Source: JAFNAG01 sp963721405 (GTDB taxonomy: Bacteria > Acidobacteriota > UBA6911). Taken from it: 64,000 nt of DNA. Numbering within the stretch: the first letter of the stretch is position 1; each line of letters opens with the position of its first letter. Of this stretch, positions 51,683 to 60,926 are shown piece by piece. A program made the position numbers and the translations under genes. Below the pieces are notes generated by a model, which ran no database searches, was not told the origin of the DNA, and saw only the letters and a program-made list of their open reading frames with translations. Location: contig CAVRJA010000006.1 of assembly GCA_963721405.1 (NCBI GenBank), forward strand, positions 186,001 through 250,000. The letters are read 5' to 3'.

Positions 51683-53719
51683 ATGAATCCTAAGCGCAGG
51701 CCAACCAGCAAAGTCGCCTCCCGGATCGGGGCTCACGCACGCCTCAAAACGGAACCGGGGGCTTCCGGGAAAGAGCAGCAATCGCTCTACGAGGATTTGA
51801 CCGGGACCAACTGCCGGCCGGAGGATCAGGCTGCCGGGCTCGCCACGGCCAATGACGTCCTTGCCGACATGATGAACGCCATGGAGATCGCAACCGTTTT
51901 CCTGGACGATCGCCTGCGCATCAAGCGGTTCACCCCGAGGGCAACGGAGCTGCTGAATCTTGTGCCGGGTGACATCGGGCGCCCCGTTGGGGACTTCACG
52001 CAGAACTCTCCCGGAGTGGACTTCGTTTCCGATGCGGAACGGGTGCTCGACAGCCGGTCGGTGGTGGAAAAGGAAGCGCAGGCGCGTGACGGCCAGTGGT
52101 ATACGGTCAGAAGCCTCCCCTATCGCACGCCGGACAACCGGGTCGAGGGGGTGGCGATCACGTTCTCGAACGTGACGCGCCTGAAGCAGGTCGAGGACAA
52201 GCTACAGTACCGGAAGCTGTATGCCGAGAGTATCGTCGAGACAGTTCGGGATCCCCTGATTGTGCTGGATGGCAAGTTGCAAGTCATCTCTGCTAACCAG
52301 GCGTTTTACCGGATGTTCCAGACCAGTCCCGCGGAAACGGTCGGCCGTCGCATCTACGACCTTGCCGACCGGCAGTTGGACATAGAACGCCTGCGGCACC
52401 TGCTTGAGGAAATCATCCCGGAAAAATCATCATTCCAGGATTTCAGAGTGGAACGCGAGTTACCGCAAATCGGCCTCAAGTCGATGCTCCTGAGCGGCTG
52501 TCAGGTCCGGGCGACCGGCGGGATGCCGGAATGCATCCTCCTGACCATCGAAGATGTTACCGAGCTTGAGAAAGGCCGCGCCCTGGCCGAGCACCGTGCC
52601 GGGCAGCTCCGGGAGCTGGCCTTCCGGCTGACCCAGACCGAGCAACGGGAGCGGAAGCGCCTCGCCCAGGTCCTTCACGAAAACCTGCAGCAACTCCTGG
52701 TCGCGGCAAAGTTCCACCTGGAGAGCGTGCGCGTGCACACGCCGGAGGGGAAGTCGCGGGAGTCGCTCGAGGAGGTCAATCGGCTCCTCGATCAGTCGGT
52801 CGAGACTTCCAGGCGTCTCACAGTCGAGTTGAATCCCCCCATCCTGTTTGAATTAGGAATGGGCGCCGCGCTGCCGTGGCTGGCCCGCCAGTTTGGGCGC
52901 GAGCACGGCCTCAAGGTGCTAACCGATATCAGGGCCGACGTGGCGCCCGAAGAAGAAAGCCTGGCCGCCCTGCTGTTCTCCGCCGTTCGCGAACTGCTCT
53001 CTAACGTGATCAAGTACGCCAGGGTGAATTCGGCTCATGTCCTGGTTGACCGCATCGACGCCGATCATATCCGGGTCGTGGTCAGCGACGAAGGTGTCGG
53101 GTTTGACTATGAGAAGTTCCAGGCCGGCGAAAACCGGGAGACGGGTCTTGGGCTGTTTGGCATTCGTGAGCGCATTGAATATCTTGGGGGACATTTCAGG
53201 ATTGAAACAGCCCCCGGCCGCGGCACCCGTGTGATTATGATTATTCCTCTGAGCCGGGACCGCAAGGCACACAAAGAGGAGGCTCCCGTCACGGTCCCGG
53301 CAGGGGTCGCGGCTGCTGAAGCCGCCGCGCTGCCCACCAGCGGCAGAAAGATTCGTGTTTTACTTGCGGACGATCACATGATGGTCCGCCAGGGACTGGT
53401 GGGCTTGCTGAGGCAGGAAGAGGACATTGAGGTCGTCGCCGAAGCCGGCGACGGGCGGCAGGCGATCGAACTGGCGAACCGCGATCACCCGGACGTCGTC
53501 GTCATGGATCTCAGCATGCCCGTGCTCAATGGCATCGAGGCGACCAGGCGCATCCGGGCCGAACTGCCCCGCACTCAAATCATCGGCCTGTCGATGTACG
53601 AGGAAACAGAGCGTGCGGAAGCGATGCTCGAGGCCGGCGCCAGGATTTATTTGAATAAAGGCGGCCCCACGCAAGACCTGGTCGCCGCCATCCGCACCGC
53701 CGCCTCTGCCCCTCACTGA
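51683..53719 (+). CDS. PAS-PAS-HisKA_3-HATPase-REC hybrid sensor kinase
   Basis: 678 residues, cytoplasmic by sequence. The first PAS (about 70-190: MEIATVFLDDRLRIKRFTPR) is of the type that follows CheB-CheR in large chemotaxis fusions. A second PAS (about 190-310) is followed by the dimerisation helix with phospho-acceptor in RKRLAQVLHENLQQLL (HisKA_3 type), a HATPase domain (ELLSNVIKYA, DEGVGFD, GLGLFGIRERIEYLGGH) and a C-terminal receiver (LLADDHMMVRQGL ... VVMDLSMPVLNG, K in NKGG). This is a LuxR-type-partner kinase layout. The CheB and CheR domains are missing from the N-terminus. ATG 51683 follows CAGGAGCTCT. Confidence 0.88.
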   Translation: MNPKRRPTSKVASRIGAHARLKTEPGASGKEQQSLYEDLTGTNCRPEDQAAGLATANDVLADMMNAMEIATVFLDDRLRIKRFTPRATELLNLVPGDIGRPVGDFTQNSPGVDFVSDAERVLDSRSVVEKEAQARDGQWYTVRSLPYRTPDNRVEGVAITFSNVTRLKQVEDKLQYRKLYAESIVETVRDPLIVLDGKLQVISANQAFYRMFQTSPAETVGRRIYDLADRQLDIERLRHLLEEIIPEKSSFQDFRVERELPQIGLKSMLLSGCQVRATGGMPECILLTIEDVTELEKGRALAEHRAGQLRELAFRLTQTEQRERKRLAQVLHENLQQLLVAAKFHLESVRVHTPEGKSRESLEEVNRLLDQSVETSRRLTVELNPPILFELGMGAALPWLARQFGREHGLKVLTDIRADVAPEEESLAALLFSAVRELLSNVIKYARVNSAHVLVDRIDADHIRVVVSDEGVGFDYEKFQAGENRETGLGLFGIRERIEYLGGHFRIETAPGRGTRVIMIIPLSRDRKAHKEEAPVTVPAGVAAAEAAALPTSGRKIRVLLADDHMMVRQGLVGLLRQEEDIEVVAEAGDGRQAIELANRDHPDVVVMDLSMPVLNGIEATRRIRAELPRTQIIGLSMYEETERAEAMLEAGARIYLNKGGPTQDLVAAIRTAASAPH

Positions 53720-53860
53720 TCCATACGCCATCCGATCCGCATGATCGCCCGCAGTCCATCTGACGCCCATCGCTCAAAAAGCAATACTTCTTCGGGTTCT
53801 TCTTCGATGGCCCGTTCGAGCTTTTCACCGGGAGCGCCGGCGTCCCGCCGGCCTGTGCCG

Positions 53861-54070
53861 TTTCTGTCGCGAAACTCCCTCTTAAGTTCGAGCGAGTGTC
53901 GGATTGCCGGCCCCGGAGGGGCCGAAGAGAGTAGCCGGGGGCTAGCGCGAAGCGCGCGGCCCCCGGTTAAGATATTGCATAGCAAAGAGCCCCGGGAGGG
54001 GCGAAAGGCCTTATGCACCATGGCTTTCTGTCGCCCCTCCGGGGCTTGGAGTGGAGGTTCGCGACAGAAA
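53861..54070. mobile_element. 210-bp element with TTTCTGTCGCGAA inverted ends
   Basis: Perfect 13-base inverted ends TTTCTGTCGCGAA (53861-53873) and TTCGCGACAGAAA (54058-54070). Inside are the hairpin AGCCGGGGGCTAGC...GCGGCCCCCGG (53933-53967) shared with the element at 46682, and complementary GCCCCGGAGGGGC / CGCCCCTCCGGGGC words. No coding sequence. It separates the hybrid kinase from the convergent serine hydrolase gene. Confidence 0.78.
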
Positions 54071-54074
54071 CTAA

Positions 54075-55751
54075 CTAACGCTTCTCAAACCCCAGGTTGG
54101 TTACGCGCCCCGCCTGCACAAACGCGCGCCTGACTTCTCCGGACGCGCGTTCAAAGCGCACGACCATCCCGTTGTCGGCCAAAAACCAATCCTCCTTGAC
54201 CGGCGTGAACACTATCGGCGGGTCGTTGAGCACCCGGGCGGTTAGCCGGCCGCCGGCCACGGCAAAAGTCCACGTGGCGTCGAGTTCCTCGGAGTAGAAC
54301 CGGCCTACGAATTCCTCCGGCTTTTGAGGGTCAGGCGCCGGGAGCCGGCGATAAGTCTCGGGTCCCGAACCCTCGCGGATCATCTGCATCTCTTGCGCCG
54401 CGCCTGGCGATGCAGCCGGGAAATACAATTCGCCCCCGGAGGATCCGGACACAAAACGGTCCGCAGCCACTGCTTTGAGCGGCTGGCCCTCTCCCATGCC
54501 GAAGCGCAGCACGCCGTCCTTCAGAGCAATCCGCCGGAACGGCCCGGGCTTGACAGGCTCGTAGAAGCCGGCGAGTGGAGCCAGTTTCTCGGCGGGGACC
54601 TTTACCTCCGGCCTGGCGGCAGGGGCCGCCTTCTGGTCGCGCGGCTGCAACTGGGCCGCGAGGACCACATCCGCAACCCGGTCCGCGAGCGCGCTGGGAT
54701 TGGCCGTTCCGAGGTTGCACAGGCAGGCGACGGAGGTCCGGACCCCCGGGAAACGGAGCAGGTCCGCGCGGTAGCCGGCCCAGGAGCCACCGTGCCTCAC
54801 GATCGGCAGGCCGCGATAGGTCCCGATCATCAGGCCCGCGGCGTAGTCGAGCTTTTTCCCGTCGTTGAGGATCCCGACCGTCTGGGCCTTTTCGAGCAGG
54901 GCCTGGTCGCCCACTTTCGGCTGGTAGAAATTGCGGTCCCACAGCAGCAGGTCTTCGACGCTCGTCTGGACGGCGCCGTCGCCGGTTTGCTCGAAATCTG
55001 ACATCTCGACGCTGAAACCGCCCCCCCGGCGCGGCACGTAACCCTCGGCCTTGCCCGGGACGACGCGCGTGTGGTCGTCGAGGTAGAACGTGTGGTCCAT
55101 GCCGAGCGGCCGGAAGATCCTCTCGGCGGCGAACTCGGGCAGGCTCTTGCCGCTCACCCTCTTGACGATCTCGCCGAGCAGCAGGTAGCCGGTGTTCGAG
55201 TACAGCCATTCATTCCCGGCGGGGAAGTTCGGGTGCTTCTGCCGCGCGACGAGTTGCACGGCTTCTGCTTGCGTGGTCCAGTTCTCGGTCTTCATCCCGG
55301 CCAGGGCCCAGAGCGTCAGGTAATCGCGTAGGCCGCTGGTGTGCAGCATCAGGTTCCGGAGCGTGACCGGGCGGGGCATCGGCTGCAGTTCGGGCACATA
55401 TTTGCGGACGTCGTCGTCGAGGGAGAGCTTCCCGTCGCGCTCGAGCAGCAGGATGGAAAATGCCGTGAACTGCTTCGATGTGGATCCGATGTCGAACACC
55501 GTGCGGGGCGTGATCGGGACGCCGAGTTCCAGGCTGGCCTCGCCGTAGCCGTGCTCGTAGGCGATCTCGCCGTCGCGGTAGACGGCCATGGCGCATCCCG
55601 GCGAGCCGGGCTTTTCGAATGCGGCGAAGGCCTTGTCGATTTCGGCGCCCATTCCGGCAGGCAGGGCCTGGCCTGACGCGCCGGCCGCGGCGCAGCACAG
55701 GACGGCGATCAGCGCGGCGATCCGCGCCGCCGCATGCAGACGTAGTCTCAT
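54075..55751 (-). CDS. Secreted serine hydrolase, beta-lactamase-related (S12-type)
   Basis: 558 residues. A signal peptide (IAALIAVLCCAAAGASG) precedes a class C beta-lactamase/D-Ala-D-Ala-carboxypeptidase fold with S90-x-x-K93 (GSTSKQFT), Y184-S-N186 and HGGSWAGYR as the third motif. A C-terminal lipocalin-like beta domain follows. Most such proteins are esterases or peptidases of cell-wall or D-amino-acid peptides, rather than antibiotic resistance enzymes. ATG 55751 follows AAGGGGGGAACTC. It is followed (on the same strand, upstream) by the S46 gene, separated by about 135 bases. Confidence 0.88.
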   Translation of the reverse strand: MRLRLHAAARIAALIAVLCCAAAGASGQALPAGMGAEIDKAFAAFEKPGSPGCAMAVYRDGEIAYEHGYGEASLELGVPITPRTVFDIGSTSKQFTAFSILLLERDGKLSLDDDVRKYVPELQPMPRPVTLRNLMLHTSGLRDYLTLWALAGMKTENWTTQAEAVQLVARQKHPNFPAGNEWLYSNTGYLLLGEIVKRVSGKSLPEFAAERIFRPLGMDHTFYLDDHTRVVPGKAEGYVPRRGGGFSVEMSDFEQTGDGAVQTSVEDLLLWDRNFYQPKVGDQALLEKAQTVGILNDGKKLDYAAGLMIGTYRGLPIVRHGGSWAGYRADLLRFPGVRTSVACLCNLGTANPSALADRVADVVLAAQLQPRDQKAAPAARPEVKVPAEKLAPLAGFYEPVKPGPFRRIALKDGVLRFGMGEGQPLKAVAADRFVSGSSGGELYFPAASPGAAQEMQMIREGSGPETYRRLPAPDPQKPEEFVGRFYSEELDATWTFAVAGGRLTARVLNDPPIVFTPVKEDWFLADNGMVVRFERASGEVRRAFVQAGRVTNLGFEKR

Positions 55752-55886
55752 GAGTTCCCCCCTTGTGCTGTTGTGACCACGAAATACACGAACCACACGA
55801 AGGGATTCGTGAAATTCGTGATAATTCGTGGCTTGCCCTTGTTCTTGAACGGGCCGCCAGCCGGCATCGTGACAAAACGCCGGGAA

Positions 55887-57986
55887 TCAGCGCCCGGGGC
55901 CCTCCAGTTCATCCGCGAGGCGGGCGGCGTCGTAAATCTTGCGCAGCGCTTCCGACATTGCAGCCGTGTGCACGGCCACGGCCCGGTTGTTCTCCTCGTT
56001 GTAGACGTAATTGCCGACCAGGCTTTCGATGTTACCGTCGAAAATCAAGCCGACAATCTCGCCGTTCCTGTCGATTACCGGGGAGCCCGAGTTGCCGCCG
56101 ATGATGTCGCAAGTGTTGACGAAGTTGAGCGGCGTCGCCAGGTCGATGCTCGACTTCCTGTCCAGGTAACGTTGCGTGAGGTTGAAGGGCGGCTTGAGCC
56201 CGAAGCCGTAGGCGCGGTCGTAGAGGCCGTAGAAGGTGGTGAACGGCGGAGCCTCCGTGCCGTTCATGGGATAGCCGGCCACCGTGCCGTAAGACAGCCG
56301 CAGGGTGAACGTGGCGTCCGGGTACGTGGACTTCCCGTAAATGGCAAATCGCGCCTTGCCGATTTTTTCGCCGGCGGCAGTCACGACGCTGAGGACGTTG
56401 TCCTCGGTCCACTTCGTGTTTTCGCGGACGAACGGATCCACCTTGCGAGCGAGTTCGATCGCGGGGTCTTTGGAAGCGGCGACGGCCGCCTCGCCGCCCT
56501 CGAGAAGTTGCTTGCGCGCCGCCGGGTCGGCCAGTTTCGAATCCGTAATGACCTCTTTGGCCACCGCTTCGGGCGTCTTTCCGCCCAGGACCGCCTTGAG
56601 GAACGGGTCCTCGGGCCCGAGTTCTTCGATGGACTCCTTCAGGCCGTCGACCATCAGCGCCTGCGCCAGGTCGGGATACGTGGGCGCCGGGGAAAGCAGG
56701 TAGAAACGCAGCGACTCCAGTTGCGAATCGTGGAAACCGTCGAGGCGCACGCCGTCGGGCTTTTTCACCTCGGCGACGTACTGCAGGATGGTCAGCGCCG
56801 ACGAAAAGACGCGCGATCCACGAATGTTCCGGTACTCGAGCTGCTTGAGTCTTCCGTGCTCTTTTTTGCCGGCGGCTGCGATCTCATCCCAGGCGCTTCC
56901 GTAGGGTTTCTCCAGATCCGGCTTGCCTGCCAGGCGCCGCCGGAACTCTTCTTCCTCTTTCTGTTTCTTGGCGAACAGGTTCTTGTCGAGGAGTCCATTG
57001 TATTCGCCGGTGATCGCCTTGACTGCGTTCTCGAGGCCGAAGATGTTGCCGGCCGCCTGGCGCGCCTGCTCCGGGCCCAACGCAGAGTATTTTCGCAGCA
57101 CCCCCAGCATGCGCTTGTACCGGTTCAGGGTCAGGGGCAGCCGGGTGTCCCGTTGTTCTTCGAGCTCGGACACGGTCGTCAGCCGTTCGGTGGATCCGGG
57201 ATTTCCCGAGACGAATACGAGGTCTCCCGCCTGTGCGCCTTTGGAGTTCCATTTCAGATAGTTCCTGCTGTCGACCGGGCTGTCGTTCTCATAGACGCGG
57301 AAGAGCGCCATGTCGAGGTCGTAACGCGGATAGGTAAAGTTGTCCGGGTCGCCGCCGAAAAACGCGGTCTGCTGCTCGGGCGCGAACACCAGGCGCACGT
57401 CCGTGTATTTCTTGTAGCGGTAGAGCCAGTACTCGCCGCCGGAGTAAAGCGTGACCACATCGGACCGGAGGCCGGTGGTTTCGGTGCTCTCCCGTTCAAT
57501 CTTTGCGATTTCGCTCTTTCGAGCCTCGAAGGCGGCTTTCTCGGGCGTCCCAGGCTTCGCCGCGCCCTGCACGCGCCCGGTGACTTCCTCCATGGACATG
57601 AGCACGTTCAGCTCGAGATCGGGACATTTCATTTCTTCGTCCTGGCTGCGCGCGTAGAAACCGTCGGCGGCATAGTTCTTTTGCGGGGTCGACACTTTCT
57701 GCAGCTGGCCGAGGGCGACGTGGTGGTTGGTGAGCACCAGGCCGCTGGGGCTGACAAAGGACCCCGAACCCCCGTCATTGAACCGCACGCTCGACAGCCT
57801 CACGTGGTCGAGCCAGTCTTTCGTGATGGTGAAGTTGTATTTCTCTTTGAGAATCTTCGCGGGCGGATTGTCGAACGTCCACATTCCTTCCTCGCCCGAT
57901 GCGGGAAAGGGGGACAGGACCGTGATACCGGCAGCCGCAAAGGCCACAAGAAAAAGCGGGACGCAACGCAAAGCAATTCTTTTCAT
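55887..57986 (-). CDS. S46 family dipeptidyl-peptidase (DPP7/DPP11-like)
   Basis: 699 residues with a signal peptide. Chymotrypsin-fold triad: His in TNHHVALG, Asp in RYDLDMALF and Ser in GGNSGSPVID, with the S46 helical domain between. These periplasmic enzymes remove dipeptides from peptide N-termini. At the S1 specificity site, FDGNIESL has Gly as in DPP7 (Arg is expected in DPP11), so hydrophobic P1 residues are predicted. ATG 57986 follows GGGAGGGAAGA. With S9, S10 and S12-like neighbours it suggests peptide feeding. Confidence 0.93.
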   Translation of the reverse strand: MKRIALRCVPLFLVAFAAAGITVLSPFPASGEEGMWTFDNPPAKILKEKYNFTITKDWLDHVRLSSVRFNDGGSGSFVSPSGLVLTNHHVALGQLQKVSTPQKNYAADGFYARSQDEEMKCPDLELNVLMSMEEVTGRVQGAAKPGTPEKAAFEARKSEIAKIERESTETTGLRSDVVTLYSGGEYWLYRYKKYTDVRLVFAPEQQTAFFGGDPDNFTYPRYDLDMALFRVYENDSPVDSRNYLKWNSKGAQAGDLVFVSGNPGSTERLTTVSELEEQRDTRLPLTLNRYKRMLGVLRKYSALGPEQARQAAGNIFGLENAVKAITGEYNGLLDKNLFAKKQKEEEEFRRRLAGKPDLEKPYGSAWDEIAAAGKKEHGRLKQLEYRNIRGSRVFSSALTILQYVAEVKKPDGVRLDGFHDSQLESLRFYLLSPAPTYPDLAQALMVDGLKESIEELGPEDPFLKAVLGGKTPEAVAKEVITDSKLADPAARKQLLEGGEAAVAASKDPAIELARKVDPFVRENTKWTEDNVLSVVTAAGEKIGKARFAIYGKSTYPDATFTLRLSYGTVAGYPMNGTEAPPFTTFYGLYDRAYGFGLKPPFNLTQRYLDRKSSIDLATPLNFVNTCDIIGGNSGSPVIDRNGEIVGLIFDGNIESLVGNYVYNEENNRAVAVHTAAMSEALRKIYDAARLADELEGPGR

Positions 57987-58340
57987 TCTTCCCTCCCTCC
58001 TTGATTATAGCCCTCCGCCCCGGTTCAGTTCAGTCCTGGGAAATTGCATTTTCGAAAACTGGGGACGCTGACCTGTTTTGCGACCTGAGCGCGATCCTAC
58101 GATTTATCACTGAATGCAAAATAGGTTTGGGTAGCGGCGATCTACGTTCTGAGTCTCACGGGTCCGCCGCCCCCGAGCGGCCGTACAGTAGCCGCAGCCG
58201 GGCTCCTCGCCTGGCTTTTCGTGCCGTTCGGCTACTGGATCGACCGGCACCGCTCGCCGCGTTTTCCGAATTGATCCGTGAATTCTGTGTCTGACTTCGG
58301 GTTTCAGCAGGGCTGCCATCGTCCCGGTTTTCCTTGCACT
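57987..58340. other. Gene-free stretch upstream of the Xre/RES pair
   Basis: About 350 bases between divergent genes. No coding sequence, strong repeat or known element was recognised; it should hold the S46 promoter. Confidence 0.5.
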
Positions 58341-58379
58341 TCTCCATAAATGTAGGTATTATTCTCTATATATGGAGAG
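58341..58379. promoter_or_regulatory. Candidate operator of the Xre/RES toxin-antitoxin operon
   Basis: TCTCCATA (58341-58348) and TATGGAGA (58371-58378) are perfect inverted repeats; a second dyad CTCTATATATGGAG overlaps the latter. The region is A/T-rich and ends 6 bases before the antitoxin start, as expected for an autoregulated antitoxin promoter. Confidence 0.5.
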
Positions 58380-58384
58380 GCATC

Positions 58385-58819
58385 ATGGCGACTGTGCGGC
58401 ACCCTTTGGCGGGATTTTCCGCCGATCCGGCCGCGGACCTGTCGAGCCGGGAAGTTCAGGAACGGCTCAGCAAGTCCGCAATTGCGGCGTTTTTCAAGCT
58501 CGCGCAGGCTTGGGGGCTCCGTGACGAGGCGTCGCGCCGGCTGCTCGGCGGGGTCTCAAACGGGATGTTCTATCAGCTGAAGCGCGGGCGACGGAAGACG
58601 CTGGATCAGGACAAACTGACCAGGATCTCGTTGCTCATCGGGATCTTCAAGGCCCTCAATATCCTGTACAGCGGCAAGCTGGCTGATTCCTGGGTCAATC
58701 TGCCGAACTCAAACGCGATGTTTGCGGGAGAGGCGCCGCTCGCCTACATGACCAGGGGCGGCGTGCCCGCGCTCATGCGCGTCCGCCAGCTGCTCGATGC
58801 GCGCCGGGGCGGCCGGTGA
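58385..58819 (+). CDS. Xre/MbcA/ParS-type antitoxin (DUF2384)
   Basis: 144 residues. The Xre-like N-terminal domain is followed by the DUF2384 toxin-binding domain: RLLGGVSNGMFYQLKRGR, KLTRISLLIGIFKALNILYS, WVNLPNSNAMFAGEAPLAYM. It pairs with the RES toxin next to it, whose active site these antitoxins block. ATG 58385 follows GGAGAGGC. Stop and toxin start overlap (TGATG). Confidence 0.88.
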   Translation: MATVRHPLAGFSADPAADLSSREVQERLSKSAIAAFFKLAQAWGLRDEASRRLLGGVSNGMFYQLKRGRRKTLDQDKLTRISLLIGIFKALNILYSGKLADSWVNLPNSNAMFAGEAPLAYMTRGGVPALMRVRQLLDARRGGR

Positions 58820-59487
58820 TGCCGAAAACAAATAGGTTCCGCCGGGATGACACCCACCGGCTCGTCCCGTCGCGCTATTCCGACCCCACCGTGCTGGAGC
58901 GGCTCGCCGAGGACGAACATCAGCTCCGGGACCTGTTTGAAATCGAAGGCGCCACGAACGAGCGCCTGCTGGGAGAGTCGAATTTGCTGCCCGGCATCGG
59001 CGTGCACGAGCTGCTGTTCGGTGTTGCTCATGCGGCAATCGTGAATGCGGCGTTCACGCACGCTCACCCCGCGGGCAGCCGCTTCAACGGTCCGGAGCGG
59101 GGGGCCTGGTACGCCGCGTTCGAATTGCGCACGGCGCGGGCGGAGGTCGCCTTCCACAAAGCGCAGGAGCTTCGCGAAATCGGCTGGCACGAACCCGAGA
59201 CGTTCGCGTTCGACGATTACCTGGCCGATTTTCGCGCCCGGTTCCACGACCTTCGCGGCGATGCGGCGCATGCCGGTTTCCTGGATCCCGGCAGCTATCG
59301 GCTGTCGCAGAACCTCGCGCGCGAGCTCCTGGCGGCGGGTTCGGCCGGGATCGTGTATCCGAGCGTGAGGGACAGCACGGGAACGTGCCTGGCTTGTTTT
59401 CGCCCGGCGCTCGTCACCAACGTCCGGCGGGGCCGGTCGTTGAAGCTTACCATTCGGGGCAGCCGGCTGCCGCGCCTCGCCGAATGA
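58819..59487 (+). CDS. RES-domain toxin (NAD+-degrading type)
   Basis: 222 residues. RES family pattern: an Arg in LVPSRYSDP near the start, GSRFNGPERGAWYAAFELRT in the middle with Tyr and Glu of the active site region, and a Ser/Arg-rich end (YPSVRDSTGTCLACF). Known RES toxins deplete NAD+ and arrest growth; the antitoxin encoded directly upstream should neutralise it. ATG 58819 is used; GTG 58816 is in frame but lies within the antitoxin coding region too. The open frame and domain look intact. Confidence 0.88.
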   Translation: MPKTNRFRRDDTHRLVPSRYSDPTVLERLAEDEHQLRDLFEIEGATNERLLGESNLLPGIGVHELLFGVAHAAIVNAAFTHAHPAGSRFNGPERGAWYAAFELRTARAEVAFHKAQELREIGWHEPETFAFDDYLADFRARFHDLRGDAAHAGFLDPGSYRLSQNLARELLAAGSAGIVYPSVRDSTGTCLACFRPALVTNVRRGRSLKLTIRGSRLPRLAE

Positions 59488-59554
59488 AGCTCCGACGCAA
59501 ATTGGCCGCGAACCACGAAACACGCAAAAACCTCTTGCGATCAAGACTCGCTGT

Positions 59555-59575
59555 GTATATACTGAATGTATATAC
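59555..59575. promoter_or_regulatory. VapBC operator: two GTATATAC palindromes
   Basis: GTATATAC occurs at 59555-59562 and again at 59568-59575, five bases apart, 33 bases upstream of vapB. Paired TATAC dyads are typical of autoregulated VapBC operons. Confidence 0.65.
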
Positions 59576-59607
59576 TTTGATCCCGACTATCTTTTAAGGA
59601 GGAAGCG

Positions 59608-59838
59608 GTGGCGACCACTAGGGTTTTTAAAAGCGGGAATTCCCAGGCAGTCCGTTTGCCGAAGGAATTTCAGTTCGATGTCGAAGAGGTGGAGATCTTT
59701 CGCCGTGGTGAAGAAGTCGTGTTGCGCAAGGTGGCTCTGAACCTGGCCGCCGCGTTTGAACTCCTGGCCGGCCTGCCCGACGATTTCATGCAGGGTGGCA
59801 GGGAGGATGCGCCGCCGCAACAGCGGGAGGCCTTCTGA
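59608..59838 (+). CDS. vapB: VapB-type antitoxin (AbrB/SpoVT fold)
   Basis: 76 residues. The swapped-hairpin AbrB domain is clear: TTRVFKSGNSQAVRLPKEFQ, VEIFRRGEEVVL. The C-terminal helix (LLAGLPDDFMQGGRED) would bind the toxin. Start GTG 59608 follows AAGGAGGAAGCG. Its stop overlaps the vapC start (TGATG). Confidence 0.9.
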   Translation: MATTRVFKSGNSQAVRLPKEFQFDVEEVEIFRRGEEVVLRKVALNLAAAFELLAGLPDDFMQGGREDAPPQQREAF

Positions 59839-60308
59839 TGAGCCACCACTATTTACTCGACACCAATATCTGCATTTACATCGCAAAGAATCGGCCGGAG
59901 GCCGTACTGCAACGGTTTCAAAAGCTGAGCGAGGGAGAGGTTGCCATGTCGGTAGTCACTCATGGCGAGCTGTGCTACGGAGCGTGCAAGAGCCGGCGCC
60001 GCGAGGAGGCGCTGAAGGCGCTCAGTGAACTGGCGACGATGATTCCGGTTTTGCCGCTCACTTCACAGGTGGGCGAACGCTACGGCGTGACCCGCAGTGA
60101 GTTGGAAAGCTCCGGCCGCCCGATCGGCAACAACGATTTGTGGATCGCGGCTCATGCCCTCGCGCTTGGCGTCGTCCTGGTGACCAACAACACCCGGGAA
60201 TTCGCGCGCATTCCGAGTCTGAAGGTGGAAAACTGGGTCGAGGGAGCAGCCCCTTCCAGGATTCACGAAACCAAAAGAAGATACCGCCCACGCAGACCCC
60301 TCCGGTGA
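59838..60308 (+). CDS. vapC: VapC-type PIN-domain ribonuclease toxin
   Basis: 156 residues. PIN acidic residues are present: D8 in LLDTNICIY, E44 in VTHGELCYG, D100 in GNNDLWIAAHA and LVTNNTREF. VapC toxins cleave tRNA or rRNA with Mg2+/Mn2+. The last 20 residues are basic (RRYRPRRPL) and lie beyond the usual family end, near the start of a repeat element. Coupled to vapB. Confidence 0.9.
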   Translation: MSHHYLLDTNICIYIAKNRPEAVLQRFQKLSEGEVAMSVVTHGELCYGACKSRRREEALKALSELATMIPVLPLTSQVGERYGVTRSELESSGRPIGNNDLWIAAHALALGVVLVTNNTREFARIPSLKVENWVEGAAPSRIHETKRRYRPRRPLR

Positions 60309-60335
60309 CCCCCAACCCTGGGTACACACAAATCG

Positions 60336-60463
60336 CATGTGGCCGAGGGCTTCAGCCCGCACTGTCGGCGTCGACTCGGCAGTGATCCCGCCGCATGAGG
60401 CACAGTTCCGGAATCAGCCGTAGGGGCCTGCCTGCAGACCGGGCTGAAGCCCGGCGCCACATG
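60336..60463. mobile_element. 128-bp element with CATGTGG / GGGCTTCAGCCC ends
   Basis: Left end CATGTGGCCGAGGGCTTCAG (60336) and right end CTGAAGCCCGGCGCCACATG (to 60463) are inverted. It is the smallest of the three copies of this family and carries no gene. It lies just after vapC. Confidence 0.78.
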
Positions 60464-60529
60464 AAGACTGAGCTTGTTGGAGAAGGTTTGCTTTGCCTGC
60501 AGGGTTGTGACGAGCTTGGTTTGTGAAGG

Positions 60530-60907
60530 TTATTTCTTTTTACCGGGCATGGGGCGGATGATGCCGGACTCCTCGACGACTACGGAGTACCCTTCCAGGG
60601 ATTTCGGCACCTGCTTGACAAGTTCCGGGGTCTTGCGGGCGGCCATCACCTTGAGGCAGAGCGTCTTCTCGTCCGGCATCAGGCCGACATAGACGCCGAC
60701 GACGCCGGGGATGGCCATCAATTCCTTGTCGTGGTCTCGTAGTACGTCGTTAATGTCTCTCGCAGGCATGGTGGCGCCGGGTTTCGCCGGCTGTGCGGGT
60801 TGGCCGCCGGAATTCCGGCGGCATCCCGTCACCGTTAGAAATGAAAACAAAATCAGCTGCAGGCAGATCAGCGCTGCGAGCCGGCATTTGTTCACAGGCA
60901 GGATCAT
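60530..60907 (-). CDS. Small lipoprotein with a protease-prodomain-like domain
   Basis: 125 residues. A lipoprotein signal (LICLQLILFSFLTVTGC, lipobox Cys) is followed by a domain with IPGVVGVYVGLMPDEKTLCL, VPKSLEGYSVVVEESG and a basic end. The pattern GVxGxxVGL...I/V...P..L.G..V.V...G resembles the N-terminal, non-catalytic domain of the trypsin-like protease encoded just upstream. An inhibitor or cofactor role is inference. ATG 60907 lies 19 bases after the protease stop, so the two are probably one operon. Confidence 0.75.
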   Translation of the reverse strand: MILPVNKCRLAALICLQLILFSFLTVTGCRRNSGGQPAQPAKPGATMPARDINDVLRDHDKELMAIPGVVGVYVGLMPDEKTLCLKVMAARKTPELVKQVPKSLEGYSVVVEESGIIRPMPGKKK

Positions 60908-60926
60908 GGCCACACAACCGCCGTCC

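Noticed and set aside
55763..58004. 743-codon plus-strand frame opposite the S46 peptidase
   Set aside because: The S46 gene has an intact triad and signal peptide; the opposite frame has no motif and simply mirrors it.
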